In this document: one piece after another, positions 33,584-41,899 of the stretch
Layout: every line of letters begins with the position of its first letter
Position numbering within the stretch: the first letter of the stretch is position 1
DNA from: Fimenecus sp052298855
Lineage (GTDB): Bacteria; Bacillota; Clostridia; Oscillospirales; Acutalibacteraceae
Length of the DNA: 64,000 nt
Assembly (NCBI GenBank): GCA_052298855.1
Contig: DAVZXP010000002.1
Span: 124,001 to 188,000 of the forward strand
Direction: 5' to 3'
Position numbers and translations under genes: made by a program
Notes under the pieces: model-generated
Seen by the model: only the letters and a program-made list of their open reading frames with translations
The model's database searches: none
Told to the model about the DNA's origin: nothing

Positions 33584-34204
33584 TTATAACAAACCATACC
33601 ATTTATCATCAAGGTATATCAAGGAGTCATCATACCTGCGAGCATAAGATTCCATATATTCATCCGCCTCGTTCTTAGTTTCGGTACCGTATTTATAGAT
33701 AAAGTCAAATGTATTCATAGTATCATCAATTATTACATTACAACTAATTCTAAGAAAAATAAAATCCGGTCGCTCTAAAACAATATTTTGTTCCGTTTCT
33801 TCTTTTGAAGGACCGCATAAGTCTAAAGTAATTCTATACGCTCCGACAGTTTCAAAAAAAGTGCGTAATATCTTTTGTTCTTCTTTTGAAAAAAGCTTCA
33901 TTTTCTTTCTTTCGTCAGGAGAATCGAGCTGAATATGTGTATCATATGGATCATTATCATACCGTTTTGCATCGTTCCAAAATCGGTCATTTTTGTAAAA
34001 TATCTGTGCTACTTCGTCAAACAGTGGGCGGTTTTCCTCAAACAGAGTGAGTAATTCTTCATTTGTATGCGGTTGCGGGTGATAAATTATTTTCGGTTTT
34101 ACATACTTTTTGAAAGCAACACCGCCTACTAATAAAATAGCTAATACACAACAAAGCCATTTAATAAGATGATTCTTTCTTTTTTTCTCTTGCTCCACAA
34201 GCAT
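33584..34204 (-). CDS. Membrane-anchored protein of unknown function
   Basis: 206 residues. There is one N-terminal membrane segment (about 13-31, IKWLCCVLAILLVGGVAF) after a basic start, so the protein is anchored with its bulk outside. The rest is hydrophilic, with many acidic, aromatic and Asn residues (FYKNDRFWNDAKRYDNDPYD). GAGGAG stands 2 bases before the ATG, close but clear. I do not recognise the family. It lies in the accessory stretch without operon partners. Confidence 0.6.
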   Translation of the reverse strand: MLVEQEKKRKNHLIKWLCCVLAILLVGGVAFKKYVKPKIIYHPQPHTNEELLTLFEENRPLFDEVAQIFYKNDRFWNDAKRYDNDPYDTHIQLDSPDERKKMKLFSKEEQKILRTFFETVGAYRITLDLCGPSKEETEQNIVLERPDFIFLRISCNVIIDDTMNTFDFIYKYGTETKNEADEYMESYARRYDDSLIYLDDKWYGLL

Positions 34205-34288
34205 TTCTCCTCATATTTATATAAATTTAACGTGTCAATAAGAATACAATTAAACAACACATATGTTTGAAAGTAGCGGTACGAATAA

Positions 34289-34560
34289 TCAAGATTTTTT
34301 TCTTGCCCAGCCATCTTCTGCAACAAAATTTTCATCAGCCTCAAGCGAGTTTGCTGTCCACAGGGCAACATCTCCAGACGAGATTTCAAGATTGCTGTCA
34401 AAACAGCCCGAAACCATATACGGAATATCCTCTCTTATGCAGTCAATTATCAAATACTTTTCTCCCTGTATATCCACCGCATATTTTACCGCTGCTTTTT
34501 TCCGTGTTTTCCGAATGAATTAGACAGTCATATTCTGAAATATATTGCTGCTCTGTTGAC
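34289..34560 (-). pseudogene. Frameshifted remnant of an unknown protein
   Basis: On the minus strand one frame reads KSSTEQQYISEYDCLIHSEN up to a run of six As (34501-34496). The neighbouring frame then continues KAAVKYAVDIQGEKYLIIDC and runs to a stop at 34289. Removing one A would join them into a plausible protein tail. The only start in the second frame is a GTG with no ribosome site. I cannot name the parent family. A sequencing error in the A run is an alternative. Confidence 0.4.
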
Positions 34561-34635
34561 GATTTGTAATTTCGGTCTCTTCTAAAGCAGCAACTAAGAA
34601 GCCGTAAATAAACCTTAAAATTTAATTTTACAGCG

Positions 34636-34868
34636 TAGGGCGGTGGCTTGCTGCCGCCGTTAAATCACAACAAATCAACGATTACAAATAATTATATTTT
34701 TATATTATATCGTAGGGGTGAACTGTGTTCGCCCGTTTTTAATTTGCTATGAATTGACGGGCGACCGCAGGTCGCCCCTACGGATTGTGCTTTGATTATA
34801 ATTTCATATTAACTGTAAATTACCATATATCAACAATAATCTAACGGCGGCAGCAAGCCACCGCCCTA
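34636..34868. mobile_element. MITE-like element with 27-bp perfect terminal inverted repeats
   Basis: A 233-bp stretch bounded by 34636-34662 and 34842-34868. These arms are exact reverse complements over 27 bases, starting TAGGGCGGTGGCTTGC. Inside lies a second inverted pair: 34711-34737 (CGTAGGGGTGAAC...TTCGCCCGT) and 34756-34783 (ACGGGCGACC...GGTCGCCCCTACGG). There is no coding capacity. TA dinucleotides stand at both ends, which would fit a TA-duplicating (IS630/Tc1-type) insertion, but no longer target duplication was seen. The rest of 34561-34977 is AT-rich spacer. Confidence 0.75.
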
Positions 34869-34977
34869 CTACGTCGTCGTTTGCACCGTATTGTTTGTAA
34901 GGCGAATATAACTAAAAAGATGATTACTAACGTAATCGTCAAATAAACAAACATAAATCAAATTCACTTATACCGTC

Positions 34978-35142
34978 TCAACCGAAACAGGGCGGTAGCG
35001 AAACAAAGCCGTTGTTCGTACCAACAATCATGGGTGTATCCATATCAGAGGAAAGAGCAAACACTAACCAAGTCGAATCATATTCACAATTAGTTATAGG
35101 GTTTATATTGTTTTCCGTGAACGAATCTACTCTATAAATCAA
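34978..35142 (-). CDS. Small protein, 54 residues, unknown
   Basis: The reading frame starts at a TTG (35142) with AAAAGGAG placed 9 bases upstream, and has a TATAAT-like box about 30 bases before that. It holds YDSTWLVFALSSDMDTPMIV and ends SLPPCFG. The composition looks like a real protein rather than chance. It may be the shortened end of a longer gene. It is divergent from the TetR gene. Confidence 0.45.
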   Translation of the reverse strand: MIYRVDSFTENNINPITNCEYDSTWLVFALSSDMDTPMIVGTNNGFVSLPPCFG

Positions 35143-35229
35143 TGTTAGCACTCCTTTTTTGATGATAAACGTATTATATCATATTAAACAATTTTTTACT
35201 ACCTGTAGTATACATTTCAGGGCAAACTC

Positions 35230-35258
35230 TTGACAATTACAGTAGTGACTGATATAAT
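35230..35258 (+). promoter_or_regulatory. Promoter of the TetR gene
   Basis: Perfect sigma-A promoter: TTGACA (35230-35235), 17-base spacer, TATAAT (35253-35258). Confidence 0.88.
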
Positions 35259-35260
35259 TA

Positions 35261-35277
35261 ACATACTAAAAGTATGT
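35261..35277 (+). promoter_or_regulatory. TetR operator 1
   Basis: ACATACT AAA AGTATGT is a perfect 7+3+7 palindrome at the expected transcription start, directly after the -10 box. Two close copies stand before the downstream transporter gene. Auto-repression by the TetR protein is the simplest reading. Confidence 0.8.
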
Positions 35278-35287
35278 AAGGTGAATT

Positions 35288-35950
35288 ATGGCTAGAAACA
35301 AATACCCGGAAGAGACAGTAACCCTGATTCTCGACACGGCACAAAAGCTGTTTCTTGAAAAAGGTTACGAACACACAACAATTCAAGATATTATCGATAA
35401 TTTAGGCGGTTTGACCAAAGGTGCTATTTATCACCATTTCACATCAAAAGAGGATATTCTGAATGCTGTTACTGCAAGGCTTTTTCAAGAAAACTCTTTG
35501 GCTCGCAAGTGGAATAAGATAGCAGAGGACGCCTCTCTTAACGGTGCGCAGAAGCTTAAAGCAATGCTTTATGAGTCTCTTGTTGACGAACAGGAGCAGA
35601 AGTTCAGAAGTATGGGTATTCATCTCCAGAATATGCCACATATGTTAAGCGACCTGCTTTTAAGGTCTGTGAATGATATTGCGCCCAACGCAATCAAACC
35701 GGTTCTTGAAGAGGGAATAAAAGACGGTTCTATCAAAGTACCGTTTGCCAAAGAACTGGCAGAGATTATATCTTTACTTGCTAATGTTTGGCTTAATCCT
35801 CTTGTTTTTTCAATGAGTGATGAGGACATTGAGAAAAAGTGTCAGGTAATTTTAGGTGTGATGGCAATGCTCGGTGTCGATGTTGCTGATATGTATCCGG
35901 CGGTTTACAATATGAATAAGCAAATTAACGAAATGGATAACAGAAAATGA
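35288..35950 (+). CDS. TetR-family transcriptional regulator
   Basis: 220 residues. The helix-turn-helix (about 25-60) has TIQDIIDNLGGLTKGAIYHH followed by FTSKEDIL. The C-terminal ligand domain is not conserved in an identifiable way. AAGGTGA precedes the ATG. It sits behind a palindromic operator, and a second and third copy of that operator come before the GPH transporter gene 134 bases downstream. The pair is probably a repressor and its efflux or uptake target, with the transported compound as inducer. Confidence 0.93.
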   Translation: MARNKYPEETVTLILDTAQKLFLEKGYEHTTIQDIIDNLGGLTKGAIYHHFTSKEDILNAVTARLFQENSLARKWNKIAEDASLNGAQKLKAMLYESLVDEQEQKFRSMGIHLQNMPHMLSDLLLRSVNDIAPNAIKPVLEEGIKDGSIKVPFAKELAEIISLLANVWLNPLVFSMSDEDIEKKCQVILGVMAMLGVDVADMYPAVYNMNKQINEMDNRK

Positions 35951-35954
35951 TAGG

Positions 35955-36064
35955 TTGCCACCTCGGTGGCAATTTATTAAGGCAGTATACATACCAAAAG
36001 TATGAATCAAAAATAAGCCGCACCTGCGGCAATAAATTTCGCCATTATACATACCAATAGTATG
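35955..36064 (+). promoter_or_regulatory. Two tandem hairpin-plus-operator units (TetR operators 2 and 3)
   Basis: Two diverged units repeat with a 60-base period. Each has a short hairpin (TTGCCACC/GGTGGCAA at 35955-35972; GCCGC/GCGGC at 36017-36030) followed by TATACATACCAAaAGTATG-type operators at 35990-36004 and 36050-36064. The operator core CATAC-N5-GTATG matches operator 1. The first hairpin starts 4 bases after the tetR stop and may also end that transcript. Confidence 0.75.
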
Positions 36065-36083
36065 CACCGAAAGGAGTTTCACA

Positions 36084-37490
36084 ATGAAAACAAAACTGCA
36101 TAACGAAAAAACACGCTATCTTTTAGGTCTGTCAGGGCAGAACATATTATATGCCCTTGTATCATCCTGCTTTGCCTACTACCTTCAATTTACAATTCTT
36201 ATCCCAGCCTTTTGGCTCGGAATCATACTCAGTACGGCAAAAATATTTGATGCTATTAAAGACCCGCTTATAGGCGCATTCATTAATAAAAGCAAATGGT
36301 CGTTAGCAAAATATCTGCGATATTTACCTTTGCCTACAGCAATAATAACAGTCCTTTGCTTTGTGATTAAGATTTATTCTGACAATAATAGCATACTTGA
36401 AAACACAACAATTATAGTTTATGGGTTTGCTGTTTTCATTCTGTGGGAGGTAATGTTTTCATTTGGTGACATACCTATGATAAGTTATCCCAATGTACTG
36501 TGTGCAGATGAACGAGAACGTACAAATCTTCTTTCTTTACGCCCAGTCGGTGCAATGGTCTGCAGTATTTGTTGTCTAATTGTTCAGCCGCTTGCTTTTG
36601 CAGCTTCAGGAGCACTTGGCGGAACACAAACAGATGAACGAAATGCATTTTTCATTATTACTCTTGTTTTCTCAATTGTCGGCTATATTCTTTATCAGTT
36701 AACCGTATCAAAAGAACGGTTACAATATACCGAAAAGAAGAGTTCTAATGAGAAGCAACAGTACAGATATATACTTACCAATCCTCTTTTGCGGAAAATT
36801 ATCATATCAGGACTGTTCTCTTCAATGAGTGCTTTGCAAGGAGTGGTCTTGCCTGCGTTGGTTGCCTTTTACTTTTCAAGCAAAAATTCAGGTCTTACCT
36901 TTCTTTATACATTCTTGCTCGGTACAGGTAGTTTTGTCGGTTTAATGCTTTCGACTTTTCTTGTACCTATACTTTCAAGAAAACTCGGAAATGAGAAAGC
37001 CTATGTGATATGCAACCTTGTATCCATACTGCCAAACATTATGATTTTTATATTGTATCTCGGCAACAAAACAACAATGAACACTTTAGGAAATTTTGCG
37101 GTTATGTTCATACTCTCACTTGTATCAGGCAGTTTTTTGAGCCTTGCTTCAAACATTCGCACCCTGCTTATTGATGATGCGGTAGAGTTAGAATACAAAC
37201 TGTCAGGTACAAAGCCGACAGCATTGTTCTTCTCTTTCCAAACGTCAATCATTAAAATTCAAAGCGGTGCTTCTTCATTGATATCGAGTGCAGGATATAT
37301 GGTAATAGGCTTCACGAGTGCCGAAACGGCCAAACTGAATGAGTATATTGCAAACGGTTTTGTTGCGAGAGAAAGTGCGGAATACACCGCTTTATTTGCA
37401 ATGCTGTTCTTCTTGTTTAGTATTTTGCCGGCGGTCAGTTCTCTGTTGGCGGTAGTTCCATTTATAAAAGACTTGACATCCAAAAACTGA
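36084..37490 (+). CDS. GPH-type MFS transporter under TetR control
   Basis: 468 residues with about twelve membrane segments. The AKIFDAIKDPLIGAFINKSK loop near 50-69 is the GPH/MelB-like signature of the first half. Later motifs are less conserved than in the sulfatase-linked symporter, so a non-sugar substrate, even efflux, is possible. AAGGAG precedes the ATG. Three operators of the TetR protein lie upstream, which suggests inducible expression. Confidence 0.85.
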   Translation: MKTKLHNEKTRYLLGLSGQNILYALVSSCFAYYLQFTILIPAFWLGIILSTAKIFDAIKDPLIGAFINKSKWSLAKYLRYLPLPTAIITVLCFVIKIYSDNNSILENTTIIVYGFAVFILWEVMFSFGDIPMISYPNVLCADERERTNLLSLRPVGAMVCSICCLIVQPLAFAASGALGGTQTDERNAFFIITLVFSIVGYILYQLTVSKERLQYTEKKSSNEKQQYRYILTNPLLRKIIISGLFSSMSALQGVVLPALVAFYFSSKNSGLTFLYTFLLGTGSFVGLMLSTFLVPILSRKLGNEKAYVICNLVSILPNIMIFILYLGNKTTMNTLGNFAVMFILSLVSGSFLSLASNIRTLLIDDAVELEYKLSGTKPTALFFSFQTSIIKIQSGASSLISSAGYMVIGFTSAETAKLNEYIANGFVARESAEYTALFAMLFFLFSILPAVSSLLAVVPFIKDLTSKN

Positions 37491-37549
37491 CATAATAAAT
37501 GCTACAAAGTCACCCTGTTAAAGAGTGCCTTTGTTTCGTATGGAATTTA

Positions 37550-37924
37550 TTATTCAAGACTTGAAAGTATTTTCTTAAATTCATCAGATTCCTTGAAATC
37601 TTTTGACAACGGACACTTTTCAGACAAAAGCTTTTTTGTCTGCATTTTTGCAACATAGGTAGTGCCTAAAGTATGCTTATCAAATTTATTACCTTCAAAC
37701 ATTACTGAGCGCATAGTTGTTATTCTGTCCATTTCATCAAATTTAATAGCAAGGTCGCACATCTTTCTGAAGTTTTTCAATGCATTAGCTTTATCACCAA
37801 GTTTAAAATATCTTACGCCTAAATGTCCGTAATTATAAATTACTGTTCGCCACATTTTGCCGTAATGACCATCATCATACACAAAATTCAAAAAATCGAG
37901 TTCTGTTTTGAAGGCCGAAATCAC
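37550..37924 (-). pseudogene. C-terminal remnant of an XRE-type regulator with TPR-like domain
   Basis: 124 residues that read like the tail of the large clostridial helix-turn-helix proteins: TPR-like helices (RYFKLGDKANALKNFRKMCD) and an end KDFKESDEFKKILSSLE. The N-terminal DNA-binding domain is absent. Upstream in frame the sequence passes through FYNRSFSNEW into the tRNA-linked repeat with no ribosome site, so the gene is cut off by that repeat. The start given (a GTG) is only the first possible one. Confidence 0.6.
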
Positions 37925-37990
37925 CCATTCGTTAGAAAAGCTTCTGTTATAGAAAAAGCCGTCACGAACGATACAAAGCCCGTGACGACG

Positions 37991-38090
37991 TGGTGCAGAA
38001 GATGGGACCTGACGGCGTCGCTACGCTTTGCCGTCAACGGCAACGATTTATGTTCGCCTTTCGGCGAGGGGGTTTAAGTCCCATCATTTT
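37991..38090. repeat. Repeat carrying a second copy of the tRNA-Leu 3' end
   Basis: 37991-38008 (TGGTGCAGAAGATGGGAC) is identical to the first bases of the tRNA-Leu 3' end at 38144-38161. About 70 bases on, GTTTAAGTCCCATC is an inverted near-copy of the same T-arm sequence, so the block is bracketed by GATGGGAC/GTCCCATC. Small GC-rich inverted repeats lie between. It looks like a dispersed tRNA-linked repeat or the scar of an integration. Confidence 0.65.
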
Positions 38091-38110
38091 CCTTTTTACA
38101 AACAAATAAA

Positions 38111-38143
38111 AAAGAACAAGCAATAAAAATTGCTTGCTCTTTT
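38111..38143 (-). terminator. Terminator of the tRNA-Leu gene
   Basis: On the minus strand, arms at 38142-38130 and 38123-38111 (AAAGAGCAAGCAA / TTGCTTGTTCTTT), then a T run. Confidence 0.9.
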
Positions 38144-38230
38144 TGGTGCAGAAGATGGGACTTGAACCCACACGAACTCACATTCACAGGCTTCTGAGAC
38201 CTGAGCGTCTGCCTATTCCGCCACTTCTGC
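38144..38230 (-). tRNA. tRNA-Leu (anticodon CAG)
   Basis: 87 bases with an encoded CCA end. The acceptor stem is GCAGAAG/CTTCTGC (38230-38224 with 38154-38148) and the discriminator is A. The anticodon stem is CAGGT/GCCTG around loop CTCAGAA, giving U33 and anticodon CAG. A long variable arm (class II) follows, and the T-arm is GTGGG-TTCAAGT-CCCAT. It reads CUG codons. Confidence 0.97.
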
Positions 38231-38263
38231 AAATATATTCAAAGCGTCTTTTGACGCCCGAAT

Positions 38264-38292
38264 ATAATATCATTTTTACGAGTTATTGTCAA
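38264..38292 (-). promoter_or_regulatory. Promoter of tRNA-Leu
   Basis: TTGACA (38292-38287), 17-base spacer, TATTAT (38269-38264) on the minus strand. It overlaps the end of the HAD phosphatase gene. Confidence 0.85.
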
Positions 38293-39127
38293 TAAAACAA
38301 TTTTTGAAATCTTCATTTATAAACCTTGCGACGCTGTTTTCGTTGTTAGAGCCTATAATTTTCGTTGCAACCGCCTTTAATTCGTCAACGGCATTGCCGA
38401 CTGCATATTTTTCGTCTGTGCCCGAGAACAGGGGAAGGTCGTTTCTGTTGTCGCCGAAGGCTATGACCTTATCGGCTTTGACATAATCCTTGACAATTTC
38501 AAGCCCCTTGAGCTTAGTTGCCTTTTTATTGAAAACCTCTAAAAACCAATATTGCGTATATGTGTCGCCGTAAAATGAATAACCCACACCGTCCAAACGG
38601 TCTAATTGCTCGGTTATCGGCAACAAATCCTCATACTTATCGCAAAGCGATACAAAAACAGGCACAAAGCCGTCTTTTGCACAAATTTTATCCGCCTGAT
38701 GAATTATATTTCCCATACTCCTGCGGCGAGCTTCATAATATTCCCTGTGTATTGGCAATTTAAGGCTTGTAAACTGCAAATCGTATTCTTCCGTAGCTTT
38801 ATTGAAAAAGAAAACGAACGGCGATTTATCTGCGTTCTCAAATATTCTTATTATTTTGCTGAAGCTATTATCAGAAAGATAAAAGCAGTTTACTGTCTTT
38901 TTCTCTTTCATATCATATACAAATACACCGCTTGAAAGAACAATCGGAGCGTTAAAATCAATTCCGTCGAGTAATTCCCTTGCTGATAATAGGCTTCTTG
39001 CTGTGGCAACCGAAAAAAGCAAGCCGTCTTTTGAAAGATTGTTTATAATTTCTCGGCTTTTCTTTGAAACCTCTGCATTATCATTGAGAAATGTGCCGTC
39101 AAGGTCTGTTATGTACAGTGTTTTCAA
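38276..39127 (-). CDS. Cof-type HAD phosphatase
   Basis: 283 residues. The HAD motif I is at the start (ITDLDGTFLN, nucleophile Asp8, acid Asp10), and motif IV late in the protein is IAFGDNRNDLPLF. The cap is the C2 type of Cof proteins, which dephosphorylate sugar phosphates and cofactors. The start is TTG at 39127, overlapping the GH28-like stop (TTGA), so the two are coupled. The exact substrate is unknown. Confidence 0.88.
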   Translation of the reverse strand: MKTLYITDLDGTFLNDNAEVSKKSREIINNLSKDGLLFSVATARSLLSARELLDGIDFNAPIVLSSGVFVYDMKEKKTVNCFYLSDNSFSKIIRIFENADKSPFVFFFNKATEEYDLQFTSLKLPIHREYYEARRRSMGNIIHQADKICAKDGFVPVFVSLCDKYEDLLPITEQLDRLDGVGYSFYGDTYTQYWFLEVFNKKATKLKGLEIVKDYVKADKVIAFGDNRNDLPLFSGTDEKYAVGNAVDELKAVATKIIGSNNENSVARFINEDFKNCFIDNNS

Positions 39128-40482
39128 TTTATAACCACACTTTCACATTTCTCGTCGGCGGAAGTGCCTGAAAATCTGTCAACAACAAGATTTTCACAAT
39201 TTTCGCTGTCAATTGCATACGCATAATCATCACAGACATTTCCCCAATTAACGCTTGATTTTGATATTGTTACGTTTTTAGCGTTTCTGATAAAGAATCC
39301 GGAGTTTTTATGCTTTTCGATTTCCTTATTAAGACCGGGGCGCATATCATAAAGACCTGTTTCCCATTTTGAGGTCTTGGAAAGCTCAACACCGACGTTT
39401 TCAAATGTGATATTCTCTATAATATTTGCTTCTGTGCCGTGAATCAGCACGCCGTTTTCACCATTGCAGGTAATATTTGAAAATCTGATGTTTTTGATAT
39501 GACCCGATTTGGTATTTTCATCTCTGTCAAAGGTCGTAATGACAATCGGCTCGGCAGTGCCCCACCAATCGGGACAAAAGCGTCTTGTTTCGATAATTAT
39601 ATTTGAGTAGCTAACGTTTTCAACGTTTCCGTCATCTCTGATTTGGATTGAAAGACCTCTGTTGCTTTTTGAAATTATACAATTTTGAACGAGGATATTT
39701 CTGAAATCTCCGACACCCTCCGTACCGATTTTTATGGCGGCAGAGGTTGAAATAAGCGTACAGTCGGAAATGATTATATTCTCACACGCACCATATTCGC
39801 TGTTGCCTTTTGAGGTTTTAAGGCATATGCAATCATCCGCACATTCGATATGACAACCGAGAATTCGCACGTTACTGCTATGGTCGGGGTCAACACCGTC
39901 TGAATTTGCAACGTCAAGGGCGTTGAGTATTCTGATTTGCGAAATGAGCACATCATTACAGCCTGCCGGATGAAGAGTCCAAAACGGAGCGTCAACAATC
40001 GTAATTTTTTCAAATGAAATGTGATTGCTTTTTTCAATGTATATTACAGTCGGACGGGGATAGAAATTGCCCGTTACATAATATTTATCCTTGCGCTCAA
40101 CGAAAGCGTGTCCGTTTGCGTCGATTGTGCCTTCGCCCGTGATAGAGCATCCGTCAGCCTCAAAGCCGTAAATAAAGCAAAATGACGGCTTGCCCGTAAC
40201 GGGATTTCCGATAAGCGTATTTGTTTTATCGTTTATAAAATTGCACGGACGGAAATATTCGTCGATATTGCTTGTAGCTTTAAGACGGGAGCCCTTTTGA
40301 AGGTGAAGCTCAACATTTCTTTTCATTACAATCGAGCTTGAATAATATGTCTTTCCGCTTTCAAGGACAACAGTTCCGCCGCCGTTTTTTTCAGCGTCGT
40401 CAATTGCAGACTGAATTGCTTTTGCGTCATTTGTTACGCCGTCTGCGAGCGCACCGTAATTTTCAACTGAATAGTATTTCAT
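39124..40482 (-). CDS. GH28-like (polygalacturonase-fold) glycosidase
   Basis: 452 residues. GGAG stands 5 bases before the ATG at 40482. An upstream ATG in frame lies inside the PBP gene and is not used. The protein opens with YYSVENYGALADGVTNDAKA, the usual start of pectin-lyase-fold enzymes, and forms a right-handed beta-helix of about 10 rungs. Of the GH28 acids, NSDGVDPD and CADDCICLK are present. The usual GHG His and the RIK Arg/Lys are replaced (SAAIKIGTEG, GLSIQIRDDG), so the substrate is not plain polygalacturonate. There is no signal peptide, which fits a cytoplasmic enzyme. Confidence 0.82.
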   Translation of the reverse strand: MKYYSVENYGALADGVTNDAKAIQSAIDDAEKNGGGTVVLESGKTYYSSSIVMKRNVELHLQKGSRLKATSNIDEYFRPCNFINDKTNTLIGNPVTGKPSFCFIYGFEADGCSITGEGTIDANGHAFVERKDKYYVTGNFYPRPTVIYIEKSNHISFEKITIVDAPFWTLHPAGCNDVLISQIRILNALDVANSDGVDPDHSSNVRILGCHIECADDCICLKTSKGNSEYGACENIIISDCTLISTSAAIKIGTEGVGDFRNILVQNCIISKSNRGLSIQIRDDGNVENVSYSNIIIETRRFCPDWWGTAEPIVITTFDRDENTKSGHIKNIRFSNITCNGENGVLIHGTEANIIENITFENVGVELSKTSKWETGLYDMRPGLNKEIEKHKNSGFFIRNAKNVTISKSSVNWGNVCDDYAYAIDSENCENLVVDRFSGTSADEKCESVVIN

Positions 40483-40492
40483 AAAATCTCCA

Positions 40493-41893
40493 TTATTTTC
40501 CTGCATAAATTGAAGCTGCTTTTTTCATAGTTTTGCTTGCCACGGGGATAGCTACCGAGCCTCCACCTCCGCCGTTTTCAACGACAACGACAACGGCAAG
40601 CGGTAAATCCTCTCTTTGAGAATATCCGATAAACCAAGCGTGAGGTGCAAGACCGTTATCGCCTGTGCTTACTTCAGCCGTACCTGTTTTACCGCACATT
40701 TTAAGTCCGCTGAATTTTCCGTCGCCGTAATAGTTTACAACGTCGGAACGAAGCATATCGTTAAGCTTCCCTGCCGTACTTTCTGAAAAATACGGTTGAA
40801 GATAAGTGGTTTGCGTTGATTTTACAGAGCCTGTCGGAGAGGTTATCGCCTTTACAAAATAGGGAGTGGGGGAAGTGCCGCCGTTAGCGATAGCACCGAC
40901 AATCATAAGCATATGACAGGGATTAACTCTTGTCGTGTACTGACCGATACCTGCCCAACCGATGTCAAGGTTAGAGGCATTTGTAAGGTCAAACGAGCTT
41001 TTTGCAAGACGAACATTTCCTATCTTATATGCTTGACCGAAGCCGAGTGCGGTTACTGTATTTGTCAAGCTTTCCGCACCGAGCTCTATTGCAATTTGAG
41101 CAAATGCACTGTTACACGATTGGTTAAGCGCTTTTTCAAAGTTTACCTTTCCGTGAGTTGACAAGCATTTAACCGAGCCGCCGTCAACCTTATACTCGCC
41201 CGTACATTTGAAGGTTTGAGAGTCAATATCGGGAATGTTGTCAATGGCGCTTGCTGCAGTAATAACCTTAAAGGTAGAGCCGGGTGTATAGACGCCGGAG
41301 AAAAACCTGTTGAGATATACGCCGTCATATTCTCCCTTCTTGTCATTGTTAATGCTCTCGGTCGGCTTGTTCATAATGTCGTAAGACGGCTTTGAAACAA
41401 CGCAGAGCAGCTCGCCTGTCTTATAGTTATAAACACCGACAGTACCCTTATTAGTGCCGAGAGCTTCATAAGCTGCCTTGTTAAGCTCTGCATTTACGGT
41501 AAGCGTAATATCGGAGCCTTTCCCGTATTTTTTAAGATCATATATACCGTTTACAAAATCGTAGCCCGTTAAAATATCCTTATAAGAGGTCTGAACGCCC
41601 GTGGAAATATAACCCTGTGAGTCGCCGAGTATATGCAGGGTTGACACTCTTATATCTTTATCTTTGTTATACACTCTTTTGCCGTCAACGGTTTGAGCCA
41701 AAACAGCTCCTGTCGAGTCATAAACCGCACCTGCCGTGGTAAGACTACCCGAAGAATAAATATGCCTGTTAGCTTTTTTCATTGACCAAGCGTCTGCATT
41801 TGTGTAAAAGGTATAGAAAAGAATGCACGCACCCGAGATGAAAGCTATTGCCAACAAATAAAGAACCCAAGCTCTTCTTGAAAGTGTTTTCAT
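40493..41893 (-). CDS. Class B penicillin-binding protein (PBP2/PbpA-like transpeptidase)
   Basis: 466 residues. One N-terminal membrane anchor (about 9-31) is followed by a short dimer-like domain and the transpeptidase: STFK (Ser206-Lys209 in TPGSTFKV), SCN (259-261) and KTGTAEV near 399. The length is that of PbpA rather than FtsI/SpoVD with PASTA domains. It pairs with the FtsW/RodA-type enzyme 6 bases upstream and the FHA protein, an arrangement seen in Actinobacteria (fhaB-rodA-pbpA) and Clostridia. It cross-links peptidoglycan made by the partner. Confidence 0.94.
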   Translation of the reverse strand: MKTLSRRAWVLYLLAIAFISGACILFYTFYTNADAWSMKKANRHIYSSGSLTTAGAVYDSTGAVLAQTVDGKRVYNKDKDIRVSTLHILGDSQGYISTGVQTSYKDILTGYDFVNGIYDLKKYGKGSDITLTVNAELNKAAYEALGTNKGTVGVYNYKTGELLCVVSKPSYDIMNKPTESINNDKKGEYDGVYLNRFFSGVYTPGSTFKVITAASAIDNIPDIDSQTFKCTGEYKVDGGSVKCLSTHGKVNFEKALNQSCNSAFAQIAIELGAESLTNTVTALGFGQAYKIGNVRLAKSSFDLTNASNLDIGWAGIGQYTTRVNPCHMLMIVGAIANGGTSPTPYFVKAITSPTGSVKSTQTTYLQPYFSESTAGKLNDMLRSDVVNYYGDGKFSGLKMCGKTGTAEVSTGDNGLAPHAWFIGYSQREDLPLAVVVVVENGGGGGSVAIPVASKTMKKAASIYAGK

Positions 41894-41899
41894 TCCTTA

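Noticed and set aside
35852..36082. 76-codon frame antisense to the tetR end and operators
   Set aside because: Its repeated HTIGMY/HTFGMY peptides only mirror the tandem operator repeats.
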